From NCBI RefSeq assembly GCF_014695715.1, contig NZ_JACJOT010000006.1:310001-374000 (forward strand): DNA of 64,000 nt, in the 5' to 3' direction. The notes beneath the pieces were generated by a model. That model did no database searches and was not told where the DNA came from. It was given only the letters and a program-made list of their open reading frames with translations. Shown piece after piece: positions 54,980 through 63,953 of the stretch. How positions within the stretch are numbered: position 1 is the first letter of the stretch; every line of letters starts with the position of its first letter. Source of the stretch: Microcoleus sp. FACHB-68 (GTDB lineage Bacteria; Cyanobacteriota; Cyanobacteriia; Cyanobacteriales; Oscillatoriaceae). Made by a program: the position numbers and the translations under genes.

Positions 54980-56809
54980 ATGGCGCTAATCGTTCAAAAA
55001 TATGGTGGCAGTTCCGTTGGGTCAGTCGAACGCATTCAAGCAGTGGCTCAACGTGTAATAAACTCGGTGAAAGCCGGCAACTCGGTAGTAGTGGTGGTTT
55101 CTGCAATGGGAAAAACCACCGATGGGTTGGTGAAACTAGCCAATGAAATCTCCTCAAACCCCAGCCGGCGGGAAATGGATATGCTGCTGTCCACCGGCGA
55201 ACAAGTTTCCATCGCCCTCCTCAGCATGGCATTGCAGGAACTCGGACAGCCGGCAATTTCCCTCACCGGCGCACAAGTCGGCATTGTCACGGAAGCGGAA
55301 CACACCCGCGCCCGCATTTTACGCATTGAAACTGATCGGATGCAGCGCCAGCTTGATGCCGGTAAAGTTGTCGTCGTTGCCGGCTTCCAAGGTATCGCCA
55401 GCAGCGCAGACTTAGAAATTACTACCTTGGGGCGCGGCGGTTCCGACACCTCAGCCGTTGCCCTCGCTGCTGCACTCAGGGCAGACTTCTGCGAGATTTA
55501 TACCGATGTCCCCGGTATTTTAACCACCGACCCGCGCCTCGTGCCAGACGCCCAGCTAATGGCAGAAATTACCTGTGATGAAATGCTCGAACTTGCCAGT
55601 TTGGGCGCAAAGGTACTGCATCCCCGCGCGGTAGAAATTGCCCGTAATTACGGCGTTCCCTTAGTGGTACGCTCTAGTTGGACAGATGACCCCGGCACAA
55701 AAGTCATCTCACCGGCACGCGTTCCCCGCCCCCTGAAAGGCTTAGAAATTGTGCATCCGGTTGATGCGGTAGAATTTGACACCGATCAAGCAAAGGTTTC
55801 CCTGCTGCGAGTACCTGATCGTCCCGGTGTAGCAGCGCGTTTATTTGGCGAGATCGGCAAACAAAACCTGGATGTTGACTTAATTATCCAGTCTATTCAC
55901 GAAGGCAATAGCAACGATATCGCCTTTACTGTTACCAAACATTCCCTGAATCAAGCCGAAGCCGTAGCGTCTGCGATCGCCCCCACGCTTCGCAGTCACC
56001 TTGATGCTGCACCCGATGAAGCCGAGGTAATGGTGGAACGGAAAATCGCTAAAGTCAGTATTGCCGGTGCCGGCATGATCGGGCGTCCCGGCGTGGCGGC
56101 GCAGATGTTCCAAACTTTAGCGGATGCCGGTGTGAATATCCAAATGATTTCCACCTCTGAAGTGAAAGTTAGTTGCGTCATCGACGCCGAAGATGGGGAT
56201 CGCGCGATCTCCGCCCTCTGCGAAACCTTTGAAGTCAATAGTTCGCCGGTACGCGAACAATCTTCTCTCCCCCTCGCCCCCTCCCCCTCTCTCCCCCTCC
56301 CGCCCCCGGTACGCGGCGTGGCGCTAGATATGAAACAAGCCCGCCTTGCGATTCGCCATATCCCCGATCGCCCCGGCATGGCAGCGCAGTTATTCGGACT
56401 ATTGGCAAAGCGCAATATCAGTGTTGACACAATCATCCAATCCCAGCGCTGTCGCATTATTAATGGCGTGGCAACGCGGGATATTGCCTTCACCGTAGCC
56501 AGGGCTGATGCAGAGGACGCCCGGATGGCTTTGGCAGCTTTGGCGGCTGAGTGGGGAAGTGTTGAGGTGGTGCTAGATACGGCAATTGCCAAAGTTAGTG
56601 TCGTGGGTTCTGGCATGGTTAACCATCCCGGTATTGCGGCGCAGATGTTTGATGCGCTGGCGAAACAGCAAATCAATATTCAAATGATTGCCACGTCTGA
56701 AATTAAAATTAGCTGTGTGGTGGATGAAGAAAGTGGTGTGCAGGCTTTGCAAGCGATCCACACAGCCTTTGAATTAGCCGGCACTCAAAAAATAGAGGTG
56801 CCGGCTTGA
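54980..56809 (+). CDS. lysC: Aspartate kinase with four ACT domains
   Basis: First step of the lysine, threonine and methionine pathway (aspartate to aspartyl-phosphate). At 609 residues, the kinase domain begins [19 protein letters not shown] and has [17 protein letters not shown] and [17 protein letters not shown]. It is followed by two pairs of ACT domains ([41 protein letters not shown], then [41 protein letters not shown]). The duplicated pair is typical of cyanobacterial LysC and suggests feedback control by amino acids. A Pro/Ser/Leu-rich linker from a CCCTCTCCCC-type tract (56263-56316) joins the pairs. Confidence 0.97.
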   Translation: MALIVQKYGGSSVGSVERIQAVAQRVINSVKAGNSVVVVVSAMGKTTDGLVKLANEISSNPSRREMDMLLSTGEQVSIALLSMALQELGQPAISLTGAQVGIVTEAEHTRARILRIETDRMQRQLDAGKVVVVAGFQGIASSADLEITTLGRGGSDTSAVALAAALRADFCEIYTDVPGILTTDPRLVPDAQLMAEITCDEMLELASLGAKVLHPRAVEIARNYGVPLVVRSSWTDDPGTKVISPARVPRPLKGLEIVHPVDAVEFDTDQAKVSLLRVPDRPGVAARLFGEIGKQNLDVDLIIQSIHEGNSNDIAFTVTKHSLNQAEAVASAIAPTLRSHLDAAPDEAEVMVERKIAKVSIAGAGMIGRPGVAAQMFQTLADAGVNIQMISTSEVKVSCVIDAEDGDRAISALCETFEVNSSPVREQSSLPLAPSPSLPLPPPVRGVALDMKQARLAIRHIPDRPGMAAQLFGLLAKRNISVDTIIQSQRCRIINGVATRDIAFTVARADAEDARMALAALAAEWGSVEVVLDTAIAKVSVVGSGMVNHPGIAAQMFDALAKQQINIQMIATSEIKISCVVDEESGVQALQAIHTAFELAGTQKIEVPA

Positions 56810-56835
56810 AGTTGCAGTTGCTTTGAAAAAAGTTG

Positions 56836-56872
56836 GGAAGCGGGGGTGTTTTAGATGCCCCTCGCCCTTTTT
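56836..56872 (+). terminator. Candidate lysC terminator
   Basis: A GC-rich imperfect hairpin (GCGGGGGTG / GCCCCTCGC region) followed by five T, about 30 bp past the lysC stop. Confidence 0.5.
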
Positions 56873-56992
56873 GATCGCGTGAATGAATGATTAAGCAGCC
56901 AAGGACTTCTAAACTAGAAATAGGATTGTTCTGTTAAAAGAACGAGACTAATTCTCGACGATCTAGGAACAGAATTCATCTAGTTACTAACC

Positions 56993-57376
56993 ATGAATCA
57001 AATTTTTGAAGACCTTGCTGCGATTGATGAAGAACTGTCTAAGCGTCACCTCGTTCTCGATCCGGGCGGTTACTTTATTATTTACCTAGATCGCGAATCG
57101 GGGTTAATTTGCGCGAAGCACTTCACCAATGCCATTGATGAACGCGGGTTGGCTGTCGATCCGGAAACCGGCGAAGTTATCCCCGCCAGAGGTAAGGTGG
57201 AACGCACACACGCGACTGAGTTTGCCGGCAGAACCGCTAAAGAACTGTGCGTTAAAATTTTTGAAGAAACTCAGCCCAGTCCCGTGACACTGCTGGATCA
57301 TGCAGCTTATCTGGGGCGGGAATTTGTCCGGGCTGAGATGGCTTTAGTCAATGGCCAAGATTACGTTCAAGATTAA
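56993..57376 (+). CDS. DUF4346 family protein
   Basis: A 127-residue protein typical of the cyanobacterial DUF4346 family. Recognisable stretches are DPGGYFIIYLDRESGLICAKHFTN, ERGLAVDPETGEVIPARG and ATEFAGRTAKELCVKIFE, then LLDHAAYLGREFVRAEMAL. It resembles the C-terminal part of dihydropteroate-synthase-related proteins but stands alone here. No catalytic motif is evident. Function unknown. Confidence 0.88.
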   Translation: MNQIFEDLAAIDEELSKRHLVLDPGGYFIIYLDRESGLICAKHFTNAIDERGLAVDPETGEVIPARGKVERTHATEFAGRTAKELCVKIFEETQPSPVTLLDHAAYLGREFVRAEMALVNGQDYVQD

Positions 57377-57385
57377 GCTAAAAAC

Positions 57386-57450
57386 CATTTAATTTGCATG
57401 ATTTACAGCTTTTGATCAAAAGCAACTTGTAAATTTATGCAGATTAAATG
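57386..57450. terminator. 65-nt imperfect palindrome between convergent genes
   Basis: Nested complementary blocks CATTTAAT ... ATTAAATG, TGCA ... TGCA and TTTACA ... TGTAAA surround the perfect core GCTTTTGATCAAAAGC. It sits between the DUF4346 gene and psb32. The symmetry suggests a bidirectional terminator or a protein-binding site. Confidence 0.6.
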
Positions 57451-57458
57451 TGTAAATT

Positions 57459-58184
57459 TTAGGAAAAACCTTGATAGAAAAAGTAAGTGACCATTGGGAT
57501 AACCGTAGCGGCAATTAAAAGCACAACCACAACAATGGTTGCATTGCCGGTGTTGGTTTCTTCTGCTTTTTTAAACGTGCTTTCAACGTTCGTGGTGTCT
57601 ACCACAACCGGCGCACCCGGATCAGGCTGACCCGATAATACCGCTACAAGGCGATCACCGGCATCTAAAAAGGCTTGATTGTATTTATTGCCTTGCTGCA
57701 AAGGCACAAGCAGGGTTTCCGAAGCCACACTTTGGGCAATTTCATCGGAGAGAACCGTCTTCACTTTATCCCCAGTACGAATCGCTGCGGTGTTAGTAAC
57801 GGTATCGAGTACCAATAAGGCTTGATTTGCTTGTGCTTCTGAGGTGGGAAACCATTTTTCAAACAGCTTATCGGTAAAGCTTTCGATGGTTTCGCCGTAG
57901 TCAAGCCGGTGGATGGTGACAAACCGGACTTCTTTGCCGGTTTGATCGGCTAGCTTCTCCAAGGCGCTGCTGATCCGCCCTTCATTAAGCCGGCTGATGG
58001 CATCATCTTCATCGAGTACCCAAGTGCGCTCACCGGCTGATAAACTCGGCATTTGATAGACGCCGGTGGCGTGTGCCGGTGCCATCACAAATTGCGTTGC
58101 CAAAACGAGCGCCGCTATTGACAAAAGAAGACGGGTATGATATTGAAAAGTGCTGAATATTTGTTTGAGGAGCTGTTTAATCAT
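57459..58184 (-). CDS. psb32: Psb32-like TPM-domain protein
   Basis: A 241-residue protein. The N-terminal signal or anchor (LLLSIAALVLATQFVMAPAHA) is followed by a TPM domain facing the lumen or periplasm. The start TWVLDEDDAISRLNEGRISSALEKLADQTGKEV and RTGDKVKTVLSDEIA are typical, and a C-terminal helix (ATIVVVVLLIAATVIPMVTYFF) closes it. Psb32 protects photosystem II from photodamage and aids its repair. The family also contains acid phosphatase-like members, so the assignment is by architecture and cyanobacterial context. Confidence 0.88.
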   Translation of the reverse strand: MIKQLLKQIFSTFQYHTRLLLSIAALVLATQFVMAPAHATGVYQMPSLSAGERTWVLDEDDAISRLNEGRISSALEKLADQTGKEVRFVTIHRLDYGETIESFTDKLFEKWFPTSEAQANQALLVLDTVTNTAAIRTGDKVKTVLSDEIAQSVASETLLVPLQQGNKYNQAFLDAGDRLVAVLSGQPDPGAPVVVDTTNVESTFKKAEETNTGNATIVVVVLLIAATVIPMVTYFFYQGFS

Positions 58185-58305
58185 AAGAATCCTAAAACAG
58201 ATCGTTTACAAAAAATACTATATAAATTGCCGGTAAAACTAACGGCTTGAGGATTGAAGGTTGAGTTTTGCGCCGGCATTCAGGAATTCGGGGATTTTTT
58301 GATAG

Positions 58306-59391
58306 ATGTCTGACACTGCTGCTTTTTCTCCAGATTACTTTACTGCACGGCATCGCTTTCGTTGCGGGGCGAGTGCTTTCGGATGTTCTGTTGAGGCTTT
58401 TGCGATTGACGAATTCGGGCAAAATGGGGAAGAATTGACGATTGATGTGGCAATTTTGGGATCACTCAACCCCAAGCGTGTGCTGATTGTTTCCAGTGGA
58501 TTGCATGGAGTTGAAGGTTTTTTCGGTTCGGCTGTGCAAGTTGCACTGCTTGAAGGGTATTTTCAGAAGTACAGTTTTCCCCAAGATACTGCTTTAGTTT
58601 TACTTCACGCTTTGAATCCCTATGGCTTTGCGTGGCGACGCCGGTGTAATGAAGAGAATGCCGATCTCAATCGTAATTTTCTGTTAGCCGGCGAAGAGTA
58701 TCACGGCAGTCCAGAAAATTACCCCAAACTCGATGCGTTTTTCAACCCAACTTCACCGCCATCGCAGTTTGAACCTTTTTTAATCAAAGCAATGGCGCTG
58801 ATTTTGCGTTACGGGATGCCGGCTTTAAAAAATACTTTACCTGTGGGGCAATATGACTTTCCCAAAGGGCTATTTTTTGGAGGCAATTCTCCCTCAAAAA
58901 CCCAACAAATTTTAGCAGAAAATCTTCCCCGATGGGTGGGAGAGGCAACAAACGTTGTCCATCTTGATTTTCATACCGGCCTTGGTCGCAAATTTACATA
59001 TAAACTTTTAATTGATGTGCCGGCAGACTCAGAACAAGCCCAACAATTAATTCAAAATTTCGGTTCAGATGTCGTTTCACCCTTGACAACCGAAGGCATG
59101 GCTTACCCCACACGCGGCGGTTTAGGAACCTGGTGTCAAGCAAAATTTCCCCAGACACGCTATGACTTTCTCACTGCAGAATTTGGCACCTATCCGATTA
59201 TCCAAGTTGTTGAAGCCTTGCGGGCAGAAAACCGCGCCCATTGGTGGGGAACGCCCGATGATCCGGCTTGGGAACGGGCAAAGCAGAGATTGGTAGAAAT
59301 TTTCGCGCCGGCAGATCCCCGGTGGCGTGAAATCGCACTATCTCAAGGCATTAATTTAGTTAAACAAGCCTGCAAAATAATATCTCAGTGA
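58306..59391 (+). CDS. DUF2817 family, M14-like carboxypeptidase
   Basis: A 361-residue zinc-peptidase-like protein of the DUF2817 family. Motifs are LIVSSGLHGVEGFFGSAVQV (candidate zinc-site His and Glu), LLHALNPYGFAWRRRCNEENADLNRNFLL and VVHLDFHTGLG (third zinc ligand). The C-terminus carries FLTAEFGTYP (catalytic Glu). No signal peptide. Substrate unknown; peptide or amide hydrolysis is likely. Divergent from psb32. Confidence 0.9.
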   Translation: MSDTAAFSPDYFTARHRFRCGASAFGCSVEAFAIDEFGQNGEELTIDVAILGSLNPKRVLIVSSGLHGVEGFFGSAVQVALLEGYFQKYSFPQDTALVLLHALNPYGFAWRRRCNEENADLNRNFLLAGEEYHGSPENYPKLDAFFNPTSPPSQFEPFLIKAMALILRYGMPALKNTLPVGQYDFPKGLFFGGNSPSKTQQILAENLPRWVGEATNVVHLDFHTGLGRKFTYKLLIDVPADSEQAQQLIQNFGSDVVSPLTTEGMAYPTRGGLGTWCQAKFPQTRYDFLTAEFGTYPIIQVVEALRAENRAHWWGTPDDPAWERAKQRLVEIFAPADPRWREIALSQGINLVKQACKIISQ

Positions 59392-59471
59392 CCAAACATT
59401 AACCTGTACACTGTATTCCATAGCCCGGAAAAATCACACTCCATTACAGCAGCATTGAAGAGGATAAAATC

Positions 59472-60293
59472 ATGAAGATTGCAATTATCGGCTGTGGCTA
59501 CGTTGGCAGTGCAATTGCCCGCCGGTGGCGTGAATTCGGCCATCTGGTGACAGCCACAACAACCACCCAAACGCGCGTGGCGGAACTTGAGGAGATCGCG
59601 CAGCGCGTAGAGGTGATGAAAGGAAATGATGCCGGCGCAATACTTTCTGTGATTCAAGATCAAGATGCAGTGCTTCTGAGTGTGGGTGCACCGGGGGGAG
59701 ATGCTTACCGAGAAAGCTACTTGGAGACGGCAAAAACACTGGTAGAACAGTTAAAGCAGACTTCAAGTGTGAAGCAGCTCATCTACACCGGCAGCTATAG
59801 TGTTTATGGGGATAAAAATGGGGAATGGGTGGATGAAGAAACCCCCGTTGCACCGGCTAATGAAAATGGTGAAATTTTATCGGAGACAGAACAAGTGTTA
59901 TTAGGCGCTGCCGGTGAAAACTTGAAAGTTTGTATCCTCCGTTTAGGCGGAATTTACGGCCCTGATCGGGAACTTGTGAAGATTTTCAGTCGGGCTGCCG
60001 GCACAACTCGTCCGGGTGCCGGTGAAGATAGGACGAATTGGATTCGCTTAGAAGACATTGTGGGGTCAATCGATTTTGCTCTGACAAAGCAATTACAAGG
60101 CATTTACAATCTTGTGCATGATGTTCCACTTACATCCCGCGAAGTCATTGATCGGGTGTGCGAACGTCATAATTTAGAAAAGGTTTCTTGGGATACTTCA
60201 GCCCGCTCGACTCGCCCTTATAACGCACAGGTATCTAATCAGAAAATCAAGGCGGCGGGTTATACGCTAATTTATCCTGAGATGCTGCTTTAA
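59472..60293 (+). CDS. NAD(P)-dependent epimerase/dehydratase-like protein (atypical extended SDR)
   Basis: A 273-residue Rossmann protein starting MKIAIIGCGYVGSAIARRW (GxGxxG). It carries the extended-SDR hallmark YTGSYSVYGDKNGEW with Tyr but without the usual downstream YxxxK Lys, as in the YeeZ-type subgroup. RLGGIYGPDRELVKI and NLVHDVPLTSREVIDRV confirm the family. The substrate, perhaps a nucleotide sugar or a metabolite to be repaired, is unknown. It starts 80 bp after the DUF2817 gene on the same strand. Confidence 0.9.
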   Translation: MKIAIIGCGYVGSAIARRWREFGHLVTATTTTQTRVAELEEIAQRVEVMKGNDAGAILSVIQDQDAVLLSVGAPGGDAYRESYLETAKTLVEQLKQTSSVKQLIYTGSYSVYGDKNGEWVDEETPVAPANENGEILSETEQVLLGAAGENLKVCILRLGGIYGPDRELVKIFSRAAGTTRPGAGEDRTNWIRLEDIVGSIDFALTKQLQGIYNLVHDVPLTSREVIDRVCERHNLEKVSWDTSARSTRPYNAQVSNQKIKAAGYTLIYPEMLL

Positions 60294-60436
60294 AGTATCG
60301 GATTTGGCTTTGGGCACGCGCTGAAGAGGAATGGCACCGAAACTCATGCGATGTAAATCTCTCTTGCCTTAATAATTAGCCTTTATTCCTAATCATTAGC
60401 CAGCCAAAATTGGCGCGTTTACGTTAATAAGCCAGT

Positions 60437-60667
60437 ATGAAACCAGCAGAAACTTACAAACGTTGGATTATCCAAACCCAGCAAGTCTTCTATGTCGAAG
60501 TTTGGGATTCGGATGGTCATCACTACATTGCAGTTCGCAACGCGAAGTCTGAGGATGAAGCAATTGAAATGGCTAAACGCTGGATTGATAAGTATGAAAT
60601 ACAAGCCGACCAATTAAATTGTATTGATGGTTTTGGTGATTTGCTAGATAATGAGTATGAGTTTTGA
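60437..60667 (+). CDS. Small hypothetical protein
   Basis: A 76-residue acidic protein (MKPAETYKRWIIQTQQVFYVEVWDSDGHHYIAVRNAKSEDEAIEMAKRW). It has a plausible alpha/beta fold with a DEAIEMAKRWIDKYEI helix. It stands alone between SDR and gntK. No family recognised. Confidence 0.6.
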   Translation: MKPAETYKRWIIQTQQVFYVEVWDSDGHHYIAVRNAKSEDEAIEMAKRWIDKYEIQADQLNCIDGFGDLLDNEYEF

Positions 60668-60679
60668 GCACAGATGTAT

Positions 60680-61165
60680 TTAGATCCCTAACCGGCTTCT
60701 AATATTTTCAACAAGTGTTGCCGGCGGTTCAGTTACATCTGCATAAATTCCTTCTTTTGGCTCCTCAAGACTATCAAATTGACTTCGCAACAAATCACTT
60801 TTCATAAAGTGATCCGCACGCAAACGCAGCCGTTGCTCAATTGCCTCAAAAGAACCCTTGAGGTAAACAACTTTCATGCGTTCCGGATCTCGCAGAAGTA
60901 ACTGACGGTAGCTCTCTTTAAGGGCTGAACACGCTAGCACCACATTTTTGTCTTCCTGCAACCACCCATCGATAGCCCGTTGCAGTTCTTCGATCCACGG
61001 TTGCCGATCTGCATCGTCTAGGGGAATACCACGGCTCATCTTCTCAACGTTTGCCGGTGGATGAAAAGCGTCGGCATCGCTGAAATGCCAGTTTAAAGAT
61101 TGGGCTAGTAGCAGACCAATTGTGGATTTGCCGGAGCCTGAAACTCCCATTACCAGAAGGATCAT
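60680..61165 (-). CDS. gntK: Gluconokinase
   Basis: Phosphorylates gluconate to 6-phosphogluconate, feeding the same oxidative pentose phosphate pathway whose genes lie near the left of the window. At 161 residues from the ATG at 61163-61165 (an upstream TTG would add seven), it has the P-loop MGVSGSGKSTIG, WHFSDADAFHPPANVEKMSRGIPLDDADRQPW, and the ALKESYRQLLL segment. The later FEAIEQRLRLRADHFMKSDLLRSQFDSLEEP is typical of GntK. Complete. Confidence 0.95.
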   Translation of the reverse strand: MILLVMGVSGSGKSTIGLLLAQSLNWHFSDADAFHPPANVEKMSRGIPLDDADRQPWIEELQRAIDGWLQEDKNVVLACSALKESYRQLLLRDPERMKVVYLKGSFEAIEQRLRLRADHFMKSDLLRSQFDSLEEPKEGIYADVTEPPATLVENIRSRLGI

Positions 61166-61190
61166 CTCAATATTATCTGTTAACAATAAA

Positions 61191-61209
61191 GGCGATCCAA
61201 CGGATCGCC
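61191..61209 (-). terminator. Terminator of the low-complexity secreted protein gene
   Basis: GGCGATCC-AAC-GGATCGCC, a perfect 8-bp stem. On the minus strand it is followed by TTTATTGTT. It lies between the gene at 61244 and the downstream gntK start. Confidence 0.75.
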
Positions 61210-61243
61210 CTTATATCATCATAATTTGAGAAGCTTGCTAAAT

Positions 61244-61885
61244 TCAGCGCGTCCCACTACTAGGTGTTGTTGTGGTGCCATTGGTGGGGACGACTATGTT
61301 GCCATCAGGGGTGACTGTGGTGCCGCCATTGGTGTTCGTGTTTTGAATGGGCGGTGTTCCGTTAGGCAGCACAATGCCGCTAGGGCCACTGGTTGTGCCG
61401 CTCGGAACGTTTAAACTACCGGGAGTGGTGGGTGTAGTGCCGGTGTTGGTATTGGGCGAGTTTGGCGAACCGCTGGGGGTGCTAATGGTTCCTGGCGCAC
61501 CGTTGATATCTCTAGATTCTGTACCACCGGAAGAACTGGGTATGGCGCTGGGAGTGGTGTTTGTACCGGGCGTCACACTGGTGCCGGCAGGCAGGTTATT
61601 AGTATTGTTGTTGGTTGTGCCGGTGGGGTTAACTGTATTACCCGGTACTGTCAATGTGCTGCCACCTGGGGTTGTAATCGTTGTGGAATTGTTGCCGCTA
61701 TTACCGGGGAGAATAATTGTACTGCCAGGAGTTCCTGTGTTGGTGGGAGTTGTCGAAGATCCATCTTGATTGATTGTAGTTTGGGAAATCGCCGGCAGTC
61801 CCATTAAAGAAGTCATGCCGGCTACTCCTACCACGCCGGTAAGCAGTTTCAACAACTTGCTGGAATTAACTCGCTTGTTAAACAT
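61244..61885 (-). CDS. Secreted Thr/Asn/Gly/Pro-rich low-complexity protein
   Basis: A 213-residue protein with a signal peptide (SSKLLKLLTGVVGVAGMTSLMGLPAISQ). The remainder consists of Thr, Asn, Gly, Pro and Ser in irregular short repeats (TPTNTG, NTGTTPTTPG, TTVTPDGN). No folded domain is evident; it may be a cell-surface or sheath component. Its translation should be efficient, since a strong terminator follows. It resembles uncharacterised cyanobacterial surface proteins. The opposite strand is also open over much of it, but has no credible signal. Confidence 0.75.
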   Translation of the reverse strand: MFNKRVNSSKLLKLLTGVVGVAGMTSLMGLPAISQTTINQDGSSTTPTNTGTPGSTIILPGNSGNNSTTITTPGGSTLTVPGNTVNPTGTTNNNTNNLPAGTSVTPGTNTTPSAIPSSSGGTESRDINGAPGTISTPSGSPNSPNTNTGTTPTTPGSLNVPSGTTSGPSGIVLPNGTPPIQNTNTNGGTTVTPDGNIVVPTNGTTTTPSSGTR

Positions 61886-62183
61886 GGTTTCGCCTTCTGA
61901 TAAACTTTTGTAATCGGTTAAATTTCTTACCTCTTCATCCTAGAACTGGTACGAATTCTCTTCACCTATCTATAGTAAGAACCCTAGAAATCTGTGGGTT
62001 AATAATTGCCTATCAATAGGTGTAGAAGCAAGCCGATCTTTTTTCTCAGAAGTTACTCACTCTTGCTAGCTAAACTCACAGAATGAGGGTGAAAGGATAC
62101 CGTCCCTAGAACAATTACTGATCTTTCTGCCGGCACTAAGGGCATAAAAGAGGATTTGCCTGAAAACTAGGGAAATTAGCTGA

Positions 62184-62597
62184 TTATTCAGGAAGATTAG
62201 GCATATAAACCAATTCCAGTTTAATTCCATCAGGATCGGCAAAGAAGACTGCGTAGTAACCCGGTGCGTAATGGTTGTATTCGGCTGGTGGATCGAGAAC
62301 TGTAGCGCCTATCTCGACTATCAGCTTATATAAATTATCGACTTGTTCACGGCTGCCGGCGTTAAAAGCAAGATGGTGCAATCCTGGTGAGTAGCGATCA
62401 TGGATTTTGTTCGGGGAATTCGGGTTGCCGGTGTAAATTAAGATGGCTCCAGCATCCTTTAACCACCACATGATGAACTCATCGGTTTTTTCCACCTGCT
62501 GATAGCCCATGAATCCTAAAATCGCGTTATAAAACGGTTCTGATTTGGATCGATCACTAACCGTTAGGCTTAGGTGATTCACACTACCAAGGGTCAT
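62184..62597 (-). CDS. VOC (glyoxalase/dioxygenase superfamily) protein
   Basis: A 137-residue vicinal-oxygen-chelate protein: VNHLSLTVSDRSKSEPFYNAILGFMG with the first His, then GLHHLAFNAGSREQVDNLY, and finally YAVFFADPDGIKLELVYMP with the metal-binding Glu. Two beta-alpha-beta-beta-beta modules of normal length. It may degrade or isomerise a small toxic metabolite or act as a binding protein; substrate unknown. Confidence 0.9.
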   Translation of the reverse strand: MTLGSVNHLSLTVSDRSKSEPFYNAILGFMGYQQVEKTDEFIMWWLKDAGAILIYTGNPNSPNKIHDRYSPGLHHLAFNAGSREQVDNLYKLIVEIGATVLDPPAEYNHYAPGYYAVFFADPDGIKLELVYMPNLPE

Positions 62598-62825
62598 AAA
62601 ACATTTCCCTCTTCTGGAAGAACTAATATATTATAAACTCCGATTTCTGTTTAAGGCACTCTATATCTTTTAATCTGCTTTTTTATAAAAGATACAATTA
62701 AGTTAAAAATAGAAAAACAACTTAAAAAGGTTTTCTCAAAATATAGGCTGAGGAAATAAGAAATGAGCAAGACTTTTTCTCACCTAAATCTTTCTTACTC
62801 AATCCTCAGCCCTTAATCATCACAA

Positions 62826-63515
62826 CTATTGATCAGCGCTAATGATGTTATACACCAAAACCGCTAAAATTCCTCCAACAATTGGCGCTAAAATAAACAA
62901 CCAAAGCTGTTCTAAAGCCCACCCGCCTTGGAAAATCGCCACACCAATACTTCTGGCTGGATTCACTGAAGTATTGGTTACTGGAATGCCGACTAAATGA
63001 ATGAGAACCAATACTAAACCAATCGGAATACTGGCAAAACCCGATGGAATGTATTTAGGATGGGTGGTTGCCATGACGGCAATTATCAAAAAGAAGGTTA
63101 AGACGATTTCAGTGATGGCTGCTGCAAACAGTCCGTAACCTTCAGGAGAATGCGCTCCATACCCATTCGTCGCAAAACCGGCACTGATATCAAAGCCGGG
63201 TTTTCCTGATGCGATTGCATATAAAATGCCGGCACCCAGTATTGCCCCAACCACTTGAGCGCCAATATAAATTGGCAGCAAAGATTTCTTAACTTTGTTG
63301 GCAAAAACTAAACTGATGCTAACTACTGGATTGACGTGACATCCGGAGATACCGCCAATGGTGTAACACATCACTAATAAAGATAAACCAAAGGCGAGGG
63401 AAACCCCTAAATAGCCTATTTGTTTGCCGGCTAAAACTGCACTGCCACATCCCCCTAAAACTAAAACCATTGTGCCGATCATTTCGGCAATGAAAATTCT
63501 TGCTCTGCTATTCAT
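62826..63515 (-). CDS. aqpZ: Aquaporin of the AqpZ type
   Basis: A major intrinsic protein family water channel of 229 residues. I chose the ATG at 63513-63515 (MNSRARIFIAEMIGTMVLVLGGCGSAVL); an upstream 49-codon extension in frame looks non-homologous. The six-helix architecture is complete, with the two pore loops SGCHVNPVVSISL and NTSVNPARSIGVA. The first asparagine motif reads NPV instead of NPA, an uncommon variation that could alter selectivity. It probably equilibrates water or small solutes across the plasma membrane. Confidence 0.93.
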   Translation of the reverse strand: MNSRARIFIAEMIGTMVLVLGGCGSAVLAGKQIGYLGVSLAFGLSLLVMCYTIGGISGCHVNPVVSISLVFANKVKKSLLPIYIGAQVVGAILGAGILYAIASGKPGFDISAGFATNGYGAHSPEGYGLFAAAITEIVLTFFLIIAVMATTHPKYIPSGFASIPIGLVLVLIHLVGIPVTNTSVNPARSIGVAIFQGGWALEQLWLFILAPIVGGILAVLVYNIISADQ

Positions 63516-63862
63516 AATTCTGTTTATTTCGCCTTTCAACAAGTTTTCTTGCGACGTGTGTTGCTTGTTGCCGGCAAAGCGAATTAACGCTTTTATCAAA
63601 AGTAATACCTTTCTGGATTTTGGCACTACAAATTTAAGGGTAGCCGGTAATGTGAAACTCACCCATTACCAACAACCAATTTGGAGGGCTTAACAGAAAT
63701 GGTATAAAAATTCAATAAGCCAGCAACCAGAAAAAGAGGGACACTGAAAAATCCAAGAGAAGAAATTATAATTTCTTTCTTTTCTCGTCCCGTCTGACTT
63801 CTGAATATTGACTTTTAAATTATTCCCAATAAATTTGTACTAATAACGCACGGGTGAGATGG

Positions 63863-63919
63863 CGAATGCAACAGATAAGTTATTCCTTACAAGTAGAATA
63901 AACTCATCCGTTGCATTTA
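63863..63919 (-). repeat. Long imperfect hairpin downstream of the gene cut at the right edge
   Basis: The arms CGAATGCAACAGATAAGTTATTCC and AGAATAAACTCATCCGTTGCATTT are complementary over about 24 bp with an 8-9-nt loop. The two A/G differences become G·U pairs only in minus-strand RNA. It lies 35 nt past the stop of the minus-strand gene at 63954, suggesting a 3' structure for that mRNA. Confidence 0.55.
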
Positions 63920-63953
63920 TGCGTCTCGCGAGGAGCCGGTGCCACCTTTACTT

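Noticed and set aside
61347-61769. 140-residue plus frame opposite the Thr/Asn-rich gene
   Set aside because: A Val/Leu/Gly-rich mirror of the repetitive secreted protein; the minus strand has the signal peptide and the terminator.
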